Origin: JBNKDD01 sp050288085
GTDB lineage: Bacteria; Chloroflexota; Anaerolineae; Aggregatilineales; UBA3940
Assembly: GCA_050288085.1 (NCBI GenBank)
Contig: JBNKDD010000099.1
Span: 1-18,344, forward strand
Length of the DNA stretch: 18,344 bases
Reading direction: 5' to 3'
The notes beneath the pieces are model-generated. The model saw only the letters and a list, made by a program, of their open reading frames with translations. It ran no database searches and had not been told where the DNA came from. Shown piece after piece: positions 7,012-14,294 of this stretch (positions within the stretch are counted from its first letter, which is position 1; each line of letters opens with the position of its first letter). Both the position numbers and the translations under genes were made by a program.

Positions 7012-7876
7012 TATTAGTTTGGAACCGCCTTTCCAGGACTCGCACGCCGGAGGATAAGATCACCGTCATGGTCAGGTACATCACCGCCAGGGTGGTGTAA
7101 GCCTCGCGGAAGCGGAATGAGCTGCCTGCATACAGCCGGGCAACTTGTGTAATATCCCGGACAGCCAGCACCGAAACCAGCGACGAGTCTTTCAACATGG
7201 CAACAAAGTCATTGCCCAGGGCGGGCAGCACATTGCGGATAGCCTGGGGTAGGATGATGTAAAACATCGCCTGCCCGTAGCTCATCCCCAGTGAGCGTGC
7301 AGCTTCCATCTGCCCCTTGCCAATCGACTGAATCCCGGCCCGGAAAATCTCTGCCAGAAACGCCCCGTAAGTAATCGCCAGTGCGATAATCGCTCTGACT
7401 TCCATTGACACGCCTTGATTCTCGATTTTTGATAGGTTCTCCCCAAAGCCGGCAAGTACACCCGACTCAATCATCCAGCTGCCGATTTGGTTAAACGAAC
7501 TGGTGAGCATTGGTACGCCGACCAGTGCAATGTAGAAAATCAAGACCAGCATCGGGATACCGCGAATGATCTCAACATAGAAAGTGGCAATATTATTCAA
7601 TATGACACTCTTTGAGATGCGTCCCATCCCGGCAAATAAGCCCAATACCAGGGCAATACCGTAGGCAATCAGGGAGACACGAATGGTAATACCCAACCCA
7701 CGTTTAATGAAAATGAAGGCATCGCCAAATTCAACATCAGTAATGAACAGAAAAAATGCCCAGGCACCGATCAAAACGACGGCGAAAAACCACCAGGGCC
7801 ATCGTCTAAGCCTGCTGCTTAAGGGCTGCGAGCGCTCCTGGATGAGAGACGGCGTTTCTTTAGTTAATCCAGCCAC
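7004..7876 (-). CDS. Polar amino acid ABC importer, permease subunit (HisM/GlnP type)
   Basis: The product is an integral membrane protein of about 290 residues. One hydrophobic segment lies near residues 25-45 and several follow from about 68. The EAA loop is clear: EAARSLGMSYGQAMFYIILP followed by QAIRNVLPALGNDFV. This is the contact with the ATPase. The N-terminal cytoplasmic extension and the segment TSSFNQIGSWMIESGV between membrane helices make it longer than minimal 220-residue members. The frame can begin at TTG 7888, but I prefer GTG 7876 because TTGGAG lies 6 nt before it. It is preceded, after an intercistronic hairpin, by the binding-protein gene. Confidence 0.92.
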   Translation of the reverse strand: MAGLTKETPSLIQERSQPLSSRLRRWPWWFFAVVLIGAWAFFLFITDVEFGDAFIFIKRGLGITIRVSLIAYGIALVLGLFAGMGRISKSVILNNIATFYVEIIRGIPMLVLIFYIALVGVPMLTSSFNQIGSWMIESGVLAGFGENLSKIENQGVSMEVRAIIALAITYGAFLAEIFRAGIQSIGKGQMEAARSLGMSYGQAMFYIILPQAIRNVLPALGNDFVAMLKDSSLVSVLAVRDITQVARLYAGSSFRFREAYTTLAVMYLTMTVILSSGVRVLERRFQTNND

Positions 7877-7903
7877 GTTTGGCTCCAATCTTTATTAGCA
7901 AAA

Positions 7904-7935
7904 TGGTGTGCAGGGCTTTGCTGCTCTGCACACCA
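7904..7935 (-). terminator. Intercistronic hairpin between binding-protein and permease genes
   Basis: TGGTGTGCAG (7904-7913) and CTGCACACCA (7926-7935) form a perfect 10-bp stem with a 12-nt loop. On the minus strand only TTTT follows. Such elements in importer operons often stop part of transcription or protect the upstream message, giving more binding protein than membrane parts. Confidence 0.5.
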
Positions 7936-7960
7936 CATCTTTCGATCATCCAGAAGGTGA

Positions 7961-8977
7961 TTAGTCTTCGCCGTAAGCGCCTTCACCAATGTCGTCGTAG
8001 GTGATGGTGAAGCTTGGACCAAAGTATTTGATTGATAGTGCTTCGAGGGTGCCATCAGCCTTCATTGAGGCTAATGCCTGGTTAACGGGGTCGACCAGGT
8101 CGCTGCCCTTGGGGTAGATGAAACCAAGCTGGTCACTGGACAGTGACGGACCAATCAGTTCAAGCTCATCGGCATTCTCGCCCATGTAGCCCTGACCGGC
8201 AGTCTCATCGATGATGACCGCGTCCACGTCACCGGCAATCAGAGCTTGCACGGCGAAGGGGAACTGCTCAAATGCCTGGAGGCGTTCTTCGGGCAGATAT
8301 TGGGAAGCGGTTTCATAGTTGGTGGTACCGGTCTGGGTTCCCATGACCAGTTCTTCACTAGCAACAAAGTCTTCCATGCTGGCAAAGCGATCTTCGCCCA
8401 GCCGGACCAGGAGCCGCTGCTCAATGTTGATGTAGCCGTCTGAGAAATCGACGATCTCAGCGCGCTCCTAGGTGATGGTGATACCATCTGCCGCCGCATC
8501 AAACTGGCCGTCGGCTACGGCCTGGATCATGCCATCCCAGGCAGCTTCGGTGTACTTGGGGGTGCAGTGCAGGCGAGTGCAAATCTCGTCCCATGCTTCG
8601 TAGTCCCAGCCACCCGGCTCGCCGGTCTCCAGCGAGATGTAGTTGAAGGGCAGGTAAGCATTCTCAATGGCGATGGTGATCTCGCGGCATTCAAGATCGA
8701 CCAGGGCATCTTCTGCCGTACCGAGGCAGCCTTCTGGCTCCTCAACCATTTCTTCTTCGGCCATTTCTTCTTCTTCAGCCATCTCTTCTTCAGCGGCTGG
8801 TTCTTCGGCCATTTCTTCTTCCGCCGGTTCTTCGGCGGCTGGTTCCTCAGCCATTTCTTCTTCAGCCGGGGCTGGTTCTTCAGCAGCCGGTTGAGCCGTT
8901 GCACAGCCAGCCAGCATCAAAGCGGCCAGCAGCAGCAATGATATGAGGAACGCGAACTTTCGAGTATTTGTGCGCAT
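7961..8977 (-). pseudogene. Amino acid ABC importer substrate-binding lipoprotein, interrupted by an in-frame TAG
   Basis: The frame encodes a 338-codon SBP_bac_3-type binding protein. A signal peptide ends in the lipobox LAGC, with Cys25 as the lipid anchor. Residues 31-82 are a Glu/Ala/Pro/Met-rich linker. Residues 83 on are the ligand-binding domain (ITIAIENAYLPFNYI, GGWDYEAWDEI). Codon 170, at 8470-8468, is TAG inside the family motif GITIT-E-ERAEIVDFSD, where Glu is expected, so GAG to TAG is the simplest change. Reading continues without frameshift to the normal stop codon at 7961. The first half ends before the second lobe is complete, so the product should be inactive unless the codon is read through. 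The ATG at 8977 has AAGGAG 8 nt upstream and a strong promoter at 9032-9060. Permease and ATPase are intact, so the change is recent or a sequence error. Confidence 0.9.
8732..8887 (-). repeat. Short-unit repeat encoding the Glu/Ala/Met-rich linker
   Basis: This stretch encodes variants of EEEMAEEPAA repeated several times between the lipid anchor and the binding domain. At DNA level it is built of GAAGAA, ATGGC and GAACC units, so it is prone to slippage. It likely acts as a flexible acidic tether. The plus-strand frames through it are antisense artefacts. Confidence 0.7.
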
Positions 8978-9031
8978 TTTTTTTCTCCTTCTCCATAAAG
9001 GGTAAGTACTGGAAGCCAATACTGGTTTCAT

Positions 9032-9060
9032 ATAATAAGTGAATGTCTCCGGCTTGTCAA
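9032..9060 (-). promoter_or_regulatory. Sigma-70-type promoter of the amino acid importer operon
   Basis: On the minus strand a perfect TTGACA (9060-9055) is followed after 17 bp by TATTAT (9037-9032). It lies about 55 nt before the binding-protein ATG at 8977 and supports that start over the longer frame reaching 9079. Confidence 0.75.
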
Positions 9061-9119
9061 TTATCGACTTCTGACCCATTTGGGTAATATTCTGGGCAAA
9101 TTGTGGTATGGCGCAGCGG

Positions 9120-9545
9120 CTAACTTGGTAATTCTGACTCTTTTTTATCTGGCCGGTAGCGTATATTCATGTAGTGAATCAGGGGAAACGCTCGTAAGTA
9201 TCGAACCTTCAGGGAAGCGCCCGGTCGATAAGCATCCCGGAGTGCATAGAAATCATAATCGTATTGATCGTAGCAGTGATTCTTGAAACTGCGTTGACGG
9301 ATTTTCCCTCGATGATCGGTGAATTGGTATCTTCCCTTGAAGCACGGATCATATGAATGAAGCCCTGGACCGGTGTAATCCTCGCTTTCCAGCATAACCC
9401 CTTCGGTTTCCAATCCATGCTGCTGAAGTAGATTCCTTTTTATTTTGGAGAGCCAATCTTCGATCAATAAACCGAGGTTGAGCATCAGCCACAGCATGAA
9501 GATCAACGCTGGTAAATGTAAACAGATCAGTAGCCAGGGGGACAT
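9120..9545 (-). CDS. Small membrane-anchored DUF3592-like protein, copy B
   Basis: The product has about 141 residues. A single hydrophobic segment lies near residues 3-27 (ICLHLPALIFMLWLMLNLGL), followed by a soluble domain. That domain, with EGVMLESEDYTGP, DPCFKGRYQFTDHRGK, SFKNHC and SLKVRYLRAFP, resembles the DUF3592 beta-fold, whose members end in a conserved V-x-Y segment. Two cysteines, in DPCFKG and FKNHC, are conserved with the neighbour copy. I chose ATG 9545 because GAGGAG lies 7 nt upstream and the neighbour begins the same way; the longer frame would need a TTG at 9560. It is the second of two tandem paralogues, 17 nt after the first. The function is unknown. Confidence 0.72.
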   Translation of the reverse strand: MSPWLLICLHLPALIFMLWLMLNLGLLIEDWLSKIKRNLLQQHGLETEGVMLESEDYTGPGLHSYDPCFKGRYQFTDHRGKIRQRSFKNHCYDQYDYDFYALRDAYRPGASLKVRYLRAFPLIHYMNIRYRPDKKESELPS

Positions 9546-9562
9546 AAGACCACTCCTCAAAA

Positions 9563-9994
9563 TCAGTGTTCCGGCCCTTTTGCATCTGTCAGCCTCTGGA
9601 TAGTTGTATAGTGAATCCGAGGAAATGTCCGGAGGTATCGAACTTTTATGGTAGAGCCGGGCTGGTATGTTTCCCGGAGTACGACGAATCCAGGCTCACG
9701 AGCAATATCCCATTGATCGAAGCAGTGATTTTTGAATTTGTGGTGATGAGTTTTTCCCTGGTGGTCTGTATACTGATACTTCCCCTTAAAACACGGATCA
9801 GATGAGCGGCTCTCTGGGCCGGTATATTCTTCACTTTCCAGGATAATCCCTTCGGCATCCATACCATACTGTTGAAACAGTTTCCCTGTTACTTTGAAGA
9901 ACCCATCTTCGATCCACAATCCGATCCTGACCACCAACCACAGCATGAAGATCAAGGCGGGCAGATGCAAACAAATCAGCAACCAGGGGAACAT
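9563..9994 (-). CDS. Small membrane-anchored DUF3592-like protein, copy A
   Basis: The 143-residue product has the same plan as copy B. A hydrophobic N-terminus (ICLHLPALIFMLWLVVRIGL) is followed by EGIILESEEYTGP, SSDPCFKGKYQYTDHQGK, KFKNHCFDQW and TIKVRYLRTFPRIHY. The two share roughly half of their residues, including the N-terminal segment, so they arose by tandem duplication. Start ATG 9994 has GGGAG 7 nt upstream. The ribosome-binding region (GGAGTG, CTTATG, CCCCTGG) is also shared with copy B. Directly upstream lies a remnant of a LysE-type gene. The function is unknown. Confidence 0.72.
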   Translation of the reverse strand: MFPWLLICLHLPALIFMLWLVVRIGLWIEDGFFKVTGKLFQQYGMDAEGIILESEEYTGPESRSSDPCFKGKYQYTDHQGKTHHHKFKNHCFDQWDIAREPGFVVLRETYQPGSTIKVRYLRTFPRIHYTTIQRLTDAKGPEH

Positions 9995-10006
9995 AAGGTC
10001 ACTCCC

Positions 10007-10066
10007 TTAATGAGTCGGCAGTAAGGCTGTGATAGCCAACCCGATAAAAACCACTGCAACAATCCC
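10007..10066 (-). pseudogene. Remnant of the 3' end of a LysE-family exporter gene
   Basis: On the minus strand this encodes GIVAVVFIGLAITALLPTH and a stop codon, matching the last residues of the intact LysE-family gene at 11450-12079 (VTAVVFIGLGITALLPYH). The DNA match runs from about 10000 to 10057 against 11442 to 11499 with only around eight mismatches, and includes the bases after the stop codon. No earlier part of a LysE gene is present; the PQQ gene's stop codon is at 10080. An ATG at 10090 would make it a 27-residue frame overlapping the end of the PQQ gene, probably without meaning. Confidence 0.75.
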
Positions 10067-10079
10067 TATCGTTGTCGTG

Positions 10080-11330
10080 TTAATCTCCATGCCAGGCTGG
10101 GTCGATGTGCGCCAGCCAGTTGCGCCAACGCGGTGCTCTGTCCATGATGAAAACGTAATCACCGTCGGTGGCCGGTGAACTTGACGTGCCGCTTAAAGCC
10201 CAGATCGGAAAATGCCAGCGTTCTGAACCATCCGCTGCCGAGAGTGCAACTAACTCCTGCTGCTCATAGGCACCACGTATGATAAAGATAGCCTCTGCAC
10301 TAAGGGCAGGCCAGCCTATATCCTGGAACATCCTGATTTCTGCCCGATCCAACTCTGATTCAATATCAGCCAGTTTTTTCCGCCATTGTTCCTGACCATT
10401 GACATCCAGCGCAAAGAGCCATACCTGCCAGTCATCTCGCGATTCATCGTCGTTCTGTTTCCAGAACTGGACATTGATATACACCATCTGTTCAGCCGCC
10501 TGCAAATGAGAGATATACCGGTCGTCATGAGAGTCCAATACGGGAGGTTCATAAGTCCAGAGAAGTGAGTGGGATTCGGTGTCAAAGGCAGATACGGTTA
10601 CATCGTGACTGAAGTAGTAGAGGATGGATCCATCAAGTTGAAACTGGTGGATGTAGTCATTGGCCGTGAGGTTGTATTGCAGTGCTCCGGTCTGAATGTC
10701 GTACAGGTTGATTTCGTCGCGACCGATCACACCTACCATCTGATCATTCGCGACGAAAGCGGCTCGCTCGCCATCATAATCCTGCTGCCATTGAGGTTCG
10801 CCGGTATGCTTATCGAAGGCTTGAATACCCTGTTCTGTCAAAGCCACTATTCGATTGGTGGATAACGCATAGGAATGCTCGAGACTATCGTCGTAGCCAG
10901 TATATGCATATGAGAAGCTCCATAGCTGCTCACCGGTTGTGGCATTGAGGACGACCACGGTTTCGTGGCCATCGTGGATCTCGTCAAGTACGACATCTGC
11001 GTCAACCAATGGAGGGCCTAGTATGAAATCACCCTGGCGATAGGCAAACTCCCATTGTTGCTGGCCGGTTGCCGCATCAAGAGATAGACGCTTATAAAAA
11101 TACTCCTCTTCCCGTATTCTGTCGGTTATAAACACCTGATCATGACTGGCAGCCGGATGATTAGAAGATATTCTATTGACCGGAATTGACCATTGCACCT
11201 GTCCTGTTCCGGCATCCAGCGCGAATATGCGACTCTCCATCTGCACCGCATACCGCCAACCCAGAAAACCTGCGACCAGCAGCACCCCAATAGCGATCAG
11301 GATAATCCAGTGAGTTCTTTTCAATCGCAT
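10080..11330 (-). CDS. Membrane-anchored PQQ-like beta-propeller protein
   Basis: The 416-residue protein starts with a short basic stretch and one membrane helix at about 8-26, then an extracytoplasmic domain. That domain holds seven to eight propeller repeats of the form (A/L)-(L/F/Y)-(D/N)-x-x-T/D-G-x-x-x-W. Examples are FALDAGTGQVQW, LDAATGQQQWEF, LNATTGEQLWSF, FDKHTGEPQWQQ and LSAADGSERWHF. This is the PQQ_2/BamB-like repeat class, used for protein scaffolding or ligand binding. Nothing marks it as a PQQ-dependent dehydrogenase. Start ATG 11330 has GAGGA 7 nt upstream. It lies between the LysE gene and the LysE remnant. Confidence 0.85.
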   Translation of the reverse strand: MRLKRTHWIILIAIGVLLVAGFLGWRYAVQMESRIFALDAGTGQVQWSIPVNRISSNHPAASHDQVFITDRIREEEYFYKRLSLDAATGQQQWEFAYRQGDFILGPPLVDADVVLDEIHDGHETVVVLNATTGEQLWSFSYAYTGYDDSLEHSYALSTNRIVALTEQGIQAFDKHTGEPQWQQDYDGERAAFVANDQMVGVIGRDEINLYDIQTGALQYNLTANDYIHQFQLDGSILYYFSHDVTVSAFDTESHSLLWTYEPPVLDSHDDRYISHLQAAEQMVYINVQFWKQNDDESRDDWQVWLFALDVNGQEQWRKKLADIESELDRAEIRMFQDIGWPALSAEAIFIIRGAYEQQELVALSAADGSERWHFPIWALSGTSSSPATDGDYVFIMDRAPRWRNWLAHIDPAWHGD

Positions 11331-11350
11331 TCAAATTCCTCGATTTCTGA

Positions 11351-11364
11351 ATAGTATATACTAT
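11351..11364. promoter_or_regulatory. 14-bp AT-rich palindrome before the PQQ-repeat gene
   Basis: ATAGTATATACTAT is a perfect palindrome 21 nt before the start codon at 11330. On the minus strand it contains TATACT, a usable -10, though no good -35 is visible. It may be a promoter with an overlapping operator. Confidence 0.3.
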
Positions 11365-11449
11365 CCGAGCCTGCGAAAAATCTGTTTTGGGATCTGGGAT
11401 GGATTTCGCTATGTCAGTAATTGTGACCCGGCCAGGGGAGATCACTCCC

Positions 11450-12079
11450 TTAATGATACGGCAGCAAGGCTGTGATGCCCAAACCGATAAACACCACCGC
11501 CGTCACCCAGTGAAACCGGCTTGATAGAGCAGGCTTCCGGCGCAGCCACTCGCCAATCGCCCCGGAGAAGAACCCCACCGACCCGTAGATCAGCAGCGTG
11601 AAGCCCATATAAACCACCCCCAGGATCAGCAGCTGTCCCAACACCCGCCCCGCTTCAACCTCGACAAACTGCGGCAGGAAGGTCAGGAAGAAGATCACCG
11701 TCTTGGGATTAAGCAGGCTGGTGGCGACACTCTGTCCGAGCAGGGCAAGCGATTTAGTATCTTCACTCGGCGCTTCATCGAGGAAATCCGGGTTGGGCTG
11801 GAAGAACTTCCGCACCCCCAGCACGATCAGGTATAAGCTCCCCCCCAACTTGACGATCTGGAAAGCCAGTGGCGATGACCGGATCAACGCGGACAATCCA
11901 ATGATCACGAATGTGGTATGGAGCATCACCCCGATACCCAATCCCAGCACCGACCACAAAGCCGCACGGCGTCCCTGAGTGGTGCCACGAGTCAGGATGT
12001 ACAGGAAGTTCGATCCGGGTGTGGCAATCAACACCGCCACCGCCGCACTGAAAGCCACCAGCCGAGGGAGGGAAATCAT
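11450..12079 (-). CDS. LysE/RhtB family amino acid exporter
   Basis: The 209-residue membrane protein has about six hydrophobic segments and is of normal family length. The N-terminal motif ATPGSNFLYILTRG (19-32) corresponds to the conserved PGP/PGSN signature. SLLNPKTVIFFLTFLPQFV (121-139) is the second family hallmark. Members export basic or neutral amino acids or homoserine lactones; the substrate is unknown here. It follows the NERD gene by only 8 nt and is probably the last gene of a MetE-NERD-LysE transcript. The ribosome binding site is weak (AAAGA). Its 3' end is duplicated at about 10000-10066. Confidence 0.93.
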   Translation of the reverse strand: MISLPRLVAFSAAVAVLIATPGSNFLYILTRGTTQGRRAALWSVLGLGIGVMLHTTFVIIGLSALIRSSPLAFQIVKLGGSLYLIVLGVRKFFQPNPDFLDEAPSEDTKSLALLGQSVATSLLNPKTVIFFLTFLPQFVEVEAGRVLGQLLILGVVYMGFTLLIYGSVGFFSGAIGEWLRRKPALSSRFHWVTAVVFIGLGITALLPYH

Positions 12080-12087
12080 ATTATCTT

Positions 12088-13185
12088 TTACGTTCTTTTT
12101 CTAGATCGATTACTTTGATTTGCTTCGGTCAACACATCTTTGCCAATTTGCCGGGCGAGATCTATTGCAGATACGCAAGGAATGGGCGATTTCTGATGGC
12201 TTCTTGATGCAGACAAAAGTTTATCGACAACGCCTAAACAATCTTCAACGCGGAGAACACTATTCGCAGCATTTTTAGGGATGGCAAAGTTCCAATGTGA
12301 AAGGTTGCCGATGGTTGCCTTTTGTGTGCCGTCTGCATTTAATCGGGCCTTTGGATGACTCAGCACGATTCCACCGTAAATCAAATCTTTATAATAATGG
12401 CCTTTAGAGGTAGTCTGTGAGCCATTGAGGGCGCGGATAATGCCGTTTTTCTGACGCAGCCATTGGTCATCCCAATGTTTGTCGATCCATTCGTGCTCGG
12501 ATTTTCGCCGCCCGCCGCTTACGTAATACACTTTAACCCGTGACCATTTACCTTTTTCGATGTTGATGTGCCCGCTCCAATACTTGCTCTCTAGAACCCA
12601 GATTCCCGCTGGCCCGACAAGGACAATGTCAGCGTCTTCTGATTTTGAGAACATCACATTGGTTAAAACGAACCATTTGCCATCTCGGCCAGGATTTAAG
12701 TGCCGTAGTGTTTGCAACACACCTTGTGCCCCGTACCGTGTATATTGGTCGATGTTCTGATTTCCGGTACGCAAGAACTGGTCGTTGAGCTGTCTCTGGC
12801 TGGGTAGTCGCCCAACAAATATCATCTTGAGCCATTGATGATAAATCGACCACCGTTTTTGCATCTTTTTCTCTTTGTCAGATAGGATAACTATGGCATA
12901 CCCTGTTGAACATAAGACAGCTGCAAATAACAGTAGCAGAAAAAACAGACTATTTAGTATTGCTTTGCCGGAATCAAATATGGTGAATACAACTAAAACG
13001 CATCCAAGCGTCATCCAGGATACGGCTACTGCAATACCGGCAGTTTTTAGCTTCTTCCGCCGTTGATTAGCCTGTCGCTCTTTCCAGGATACATATACCT
13101 TATGCTCCCAGAATTTGGCATCAAGCTGTTTTGCAAGTCGATGGCCCTCAACTAAATCATAGTACTGCTCATTAACAAATCTCAC
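12088..13185 (-). CDS. NERD-domain membrane protein
   Basis: The 365-residue protein has an N-terminal cytoplasmic basic region, two membrane helices at about 49-70 and 77-101, and a NERD (nuclease-related) domain at about 150-270. The core is SEDADIVLVGPAGIWVLESKYWSGHI. Asp186, Glu199 and Lys201 match the D...ExK nuclease-like signature. The early motif reads GAQGVLQTL, where many members have GxxGE, so that Glu is missing. NERD proteins are presumed DNA-processing enzymes and occur in varied settings, including accessory and defence regions. The start is GTG at 13185 with GAGGG close upstream. It is 24 nt after the methionine synthase gene. Whether it cleaves DNA is unknown. Confidence 0.85.
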   Translation of the reverse strand: MRFVNEQYYDLVEGHRLAKQLDAKFWEHKVYVSWKERQANQRRKKLKTAGIAVAVSWMTLGCVLVVFTIFDSGKAILNSLFFLLLLFAAVLCSTGYAIVILSDKEKKMQKRWSIYHQWLKMIFVGRLPSQRQLNDQFLRTGNQNIDQYTRYGAQGVLQTLRHLNPGRDGKWFVLTNVMFSKSEDADIVLVGPAGIWVLESKYWSGHINIEKGKWSRVKVYYVSGGRRKSEHEWIDKHWDDQWLRQKNGIIRALNGSQTTSKGHYYKDLIYGGIVLSHPKARLNADGTQKATIGNLSHWNFAIPKNAANSVLRVEDCLGVVDKLLSASRSHQKSPIPCVSAIDLARQIGKDVLTEANQSNRSRKRT

Positions 13186-13209
13186 GTTTCCCTCAAGGAT
13201 TTTTGAACG

Positions 13210-14247
13210 TTACCCTTGCAGAATCGCCGCCAATTCTTCCACCACATTGAGCACCTGTTCAGCGACCGGCACGGTTGTCGGGCCGAGTCCGCAGGCTGGC
13301 GCGATCAGACTCCGTGTCTCGAATTCCTCCGGCTCGATCGTCACCCCGCGTTTACCGGCTTTTTCTGCGATATTTACGAAACCCTCACGGAGATGCTGGG
13401 CTAATCCTTCCGCGGTCACATCGTAGATGCGCTCGTTGGTCGGCGTGATCCCCCACGCGATCACCCCGCCTCGATCCAGGAAGGCCCGCAGTTCCGCCGG
13501 ATAAAGTGCCAGGTTGTCCATATACTCGTATGCATCCAGGTTGAGGATATCCACCTGAGTCGCCATCAGCACCGACCAATCGGTATTACCGCAGCAGTGC
13601 ACCCCGGCGAGTGCCTCCTCGCTGTGAATCGCCTCGAAGACTTCATCTAATATCGTGATCACCTGTTCCCGGCTCAGGCTGATAAAGGCCGACCCGAACG
13701 AGGCCATATACGGCTCATCAACAAAAGCGATCACCTGGGGGCGTACCTCTTTTAACTGGCGGATCTGCCACCGGATATTCATCGCCAGGTTCTTGACAAT
13801 CGCATCGGCCAGCAGATCATTGTACAGGCTGGCCCGCAAATCCTGATCGGTGACCGTCAGCCCCAGGCTGATCGGGCCAGTGACCTGCCCTTTAGCCCAC
13901 TCGCCATCCATTGAGGGGAGCAGTTCGAGCATCTGATAGAAGCCCGCCGCATGATCAGGATCAAGCGCAAAGGCATCTACATCATCGGCCAGATACTTTT
14001 CATAGAAGCTCTCAAGCGCCGGAGACAGATCGCCGGTCGTGTCGAAGGTGACTTTCTCTTTCTGCTCGTCCAGAACAATCCCCGGCAGGGTGGGGCTGTA
14101 CTGTATATACATGTTTTCTTTGTAGCTGCGTCGTGACATCTGCGGCCAGGCTGGTACATCGAGTGTCTCCACCAGCCGCCCGGTGATTGCCTCGCCGTCG
14201 GGGTGAGGCACACTGCCTAGATGAGTGGTCAGGTAATGAAAATCCAT
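13210..14247 (-). CDS. Core methionine synthase (MetE C-terminal-like, UROD/MetE fold)
   Basis: The 345-residue protein corresponds to the catalytic half of cobalamin-independent methionine synthase, without the N-terminal half. Zinc-ligand candidates are His217 and Cys219 in GVHCCGN and Cys319 in PACGLGPTT, the H-x-C and C arrangement of MetE. QVTGPISLG and VDEPYMASFG (176-185) are further family segments. Core-MetE enzymes of archaea and of Dehalococcoides use methylcobalamin or a corrinoid protein rather than methyltetrahydrofolate as methyl donor. That is the likely role here. It could be another UROD-superfamily corrinoid methyltransferase; a true uroporphyrinogen decarboxylase would lack the cysteines. 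ATG 14247 has GGGAGAG upstream. It heads an apparent operon with the NERD and LysE genes. Confidence 0.78.
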   Translation of the reverse strand: MDFHYLTTHLGSVPHPDGEAITGRLVETLDVPAWPQMSRRSYKENMYIQYSPTLPGIVLDEQKEKVTFDTTGDLSPALESFYEKYLADDVDAFALDPDHAAGFYQMLELLPSMDGEWAKGQVTGPISLGLTVTDQDLRASLYNDLLADAIVKNLAMNIRWQIRQLKEVRPQVIAFVDEPYMASFGSAFISLSREQVITILDEVFEAIHSEEALAGVHCCGNTDWSVLMATQVDILNLDAYEYMDNLALYPAELRAFLDRGGVIAWGITPTNERIYDVTAEGLAQHLREGFVNIAEKAGKRGVTIEPEEFETRSLIAPACGLGPTTVPVAEQVLNVVEELAAILQG

Positions 14248-14284
14248 GATTGGTTCTCTCCCGTTCGTCCAGAATTGGGCCGGG

Positions 14285-14293
14285 ATTGTAACA
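14285..14293 (-). promoter_or_regulatory. Candidate extended -10 promoter of the methionine synthase operon
   Basis: The minus strand reads TGTTACAAT, an extended -10, about 38 nt before the ATG at 14247 and directly after the terminator at 14295-14322. No convincing -35 is present. Confidence 0.45.
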
Positions 14294-14294
14294 T

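Noticed and set aside
8468..8470. TAG as a programmed pyrrolysine or selenocysteine-like codon
   Set aside because: The position is an ordinary Glu in this family, the protein is not a methylamine methyltransferase, and nothing in the window supports recoding. Kept only as a formal option.
8567..8941. Plus-strand Phe-rich frame (HFFFGHFFFF type)
   Set aside because: It is the antisense of the Glu/Ala/Met linker repeats.
8978..9079. Longer start for the binding protein
   Set aside because: It would run through the promoter at 9032-9060 and put 34 residues before a normal signal peptide.
10080..11330. PQQ-dependent dehydrogenase
   Set aside because: Only propeller repeats and a membrane anchor are visible; the length is short and cofactor and calcium motifs are not recognisable.
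13210..14247. Uroporphyrinogen decarboxylase
   Set aside because: Same fold, but HCCGN and PACGLGP cysteines point to a zinc-dependent methyltransferase of MetE type.
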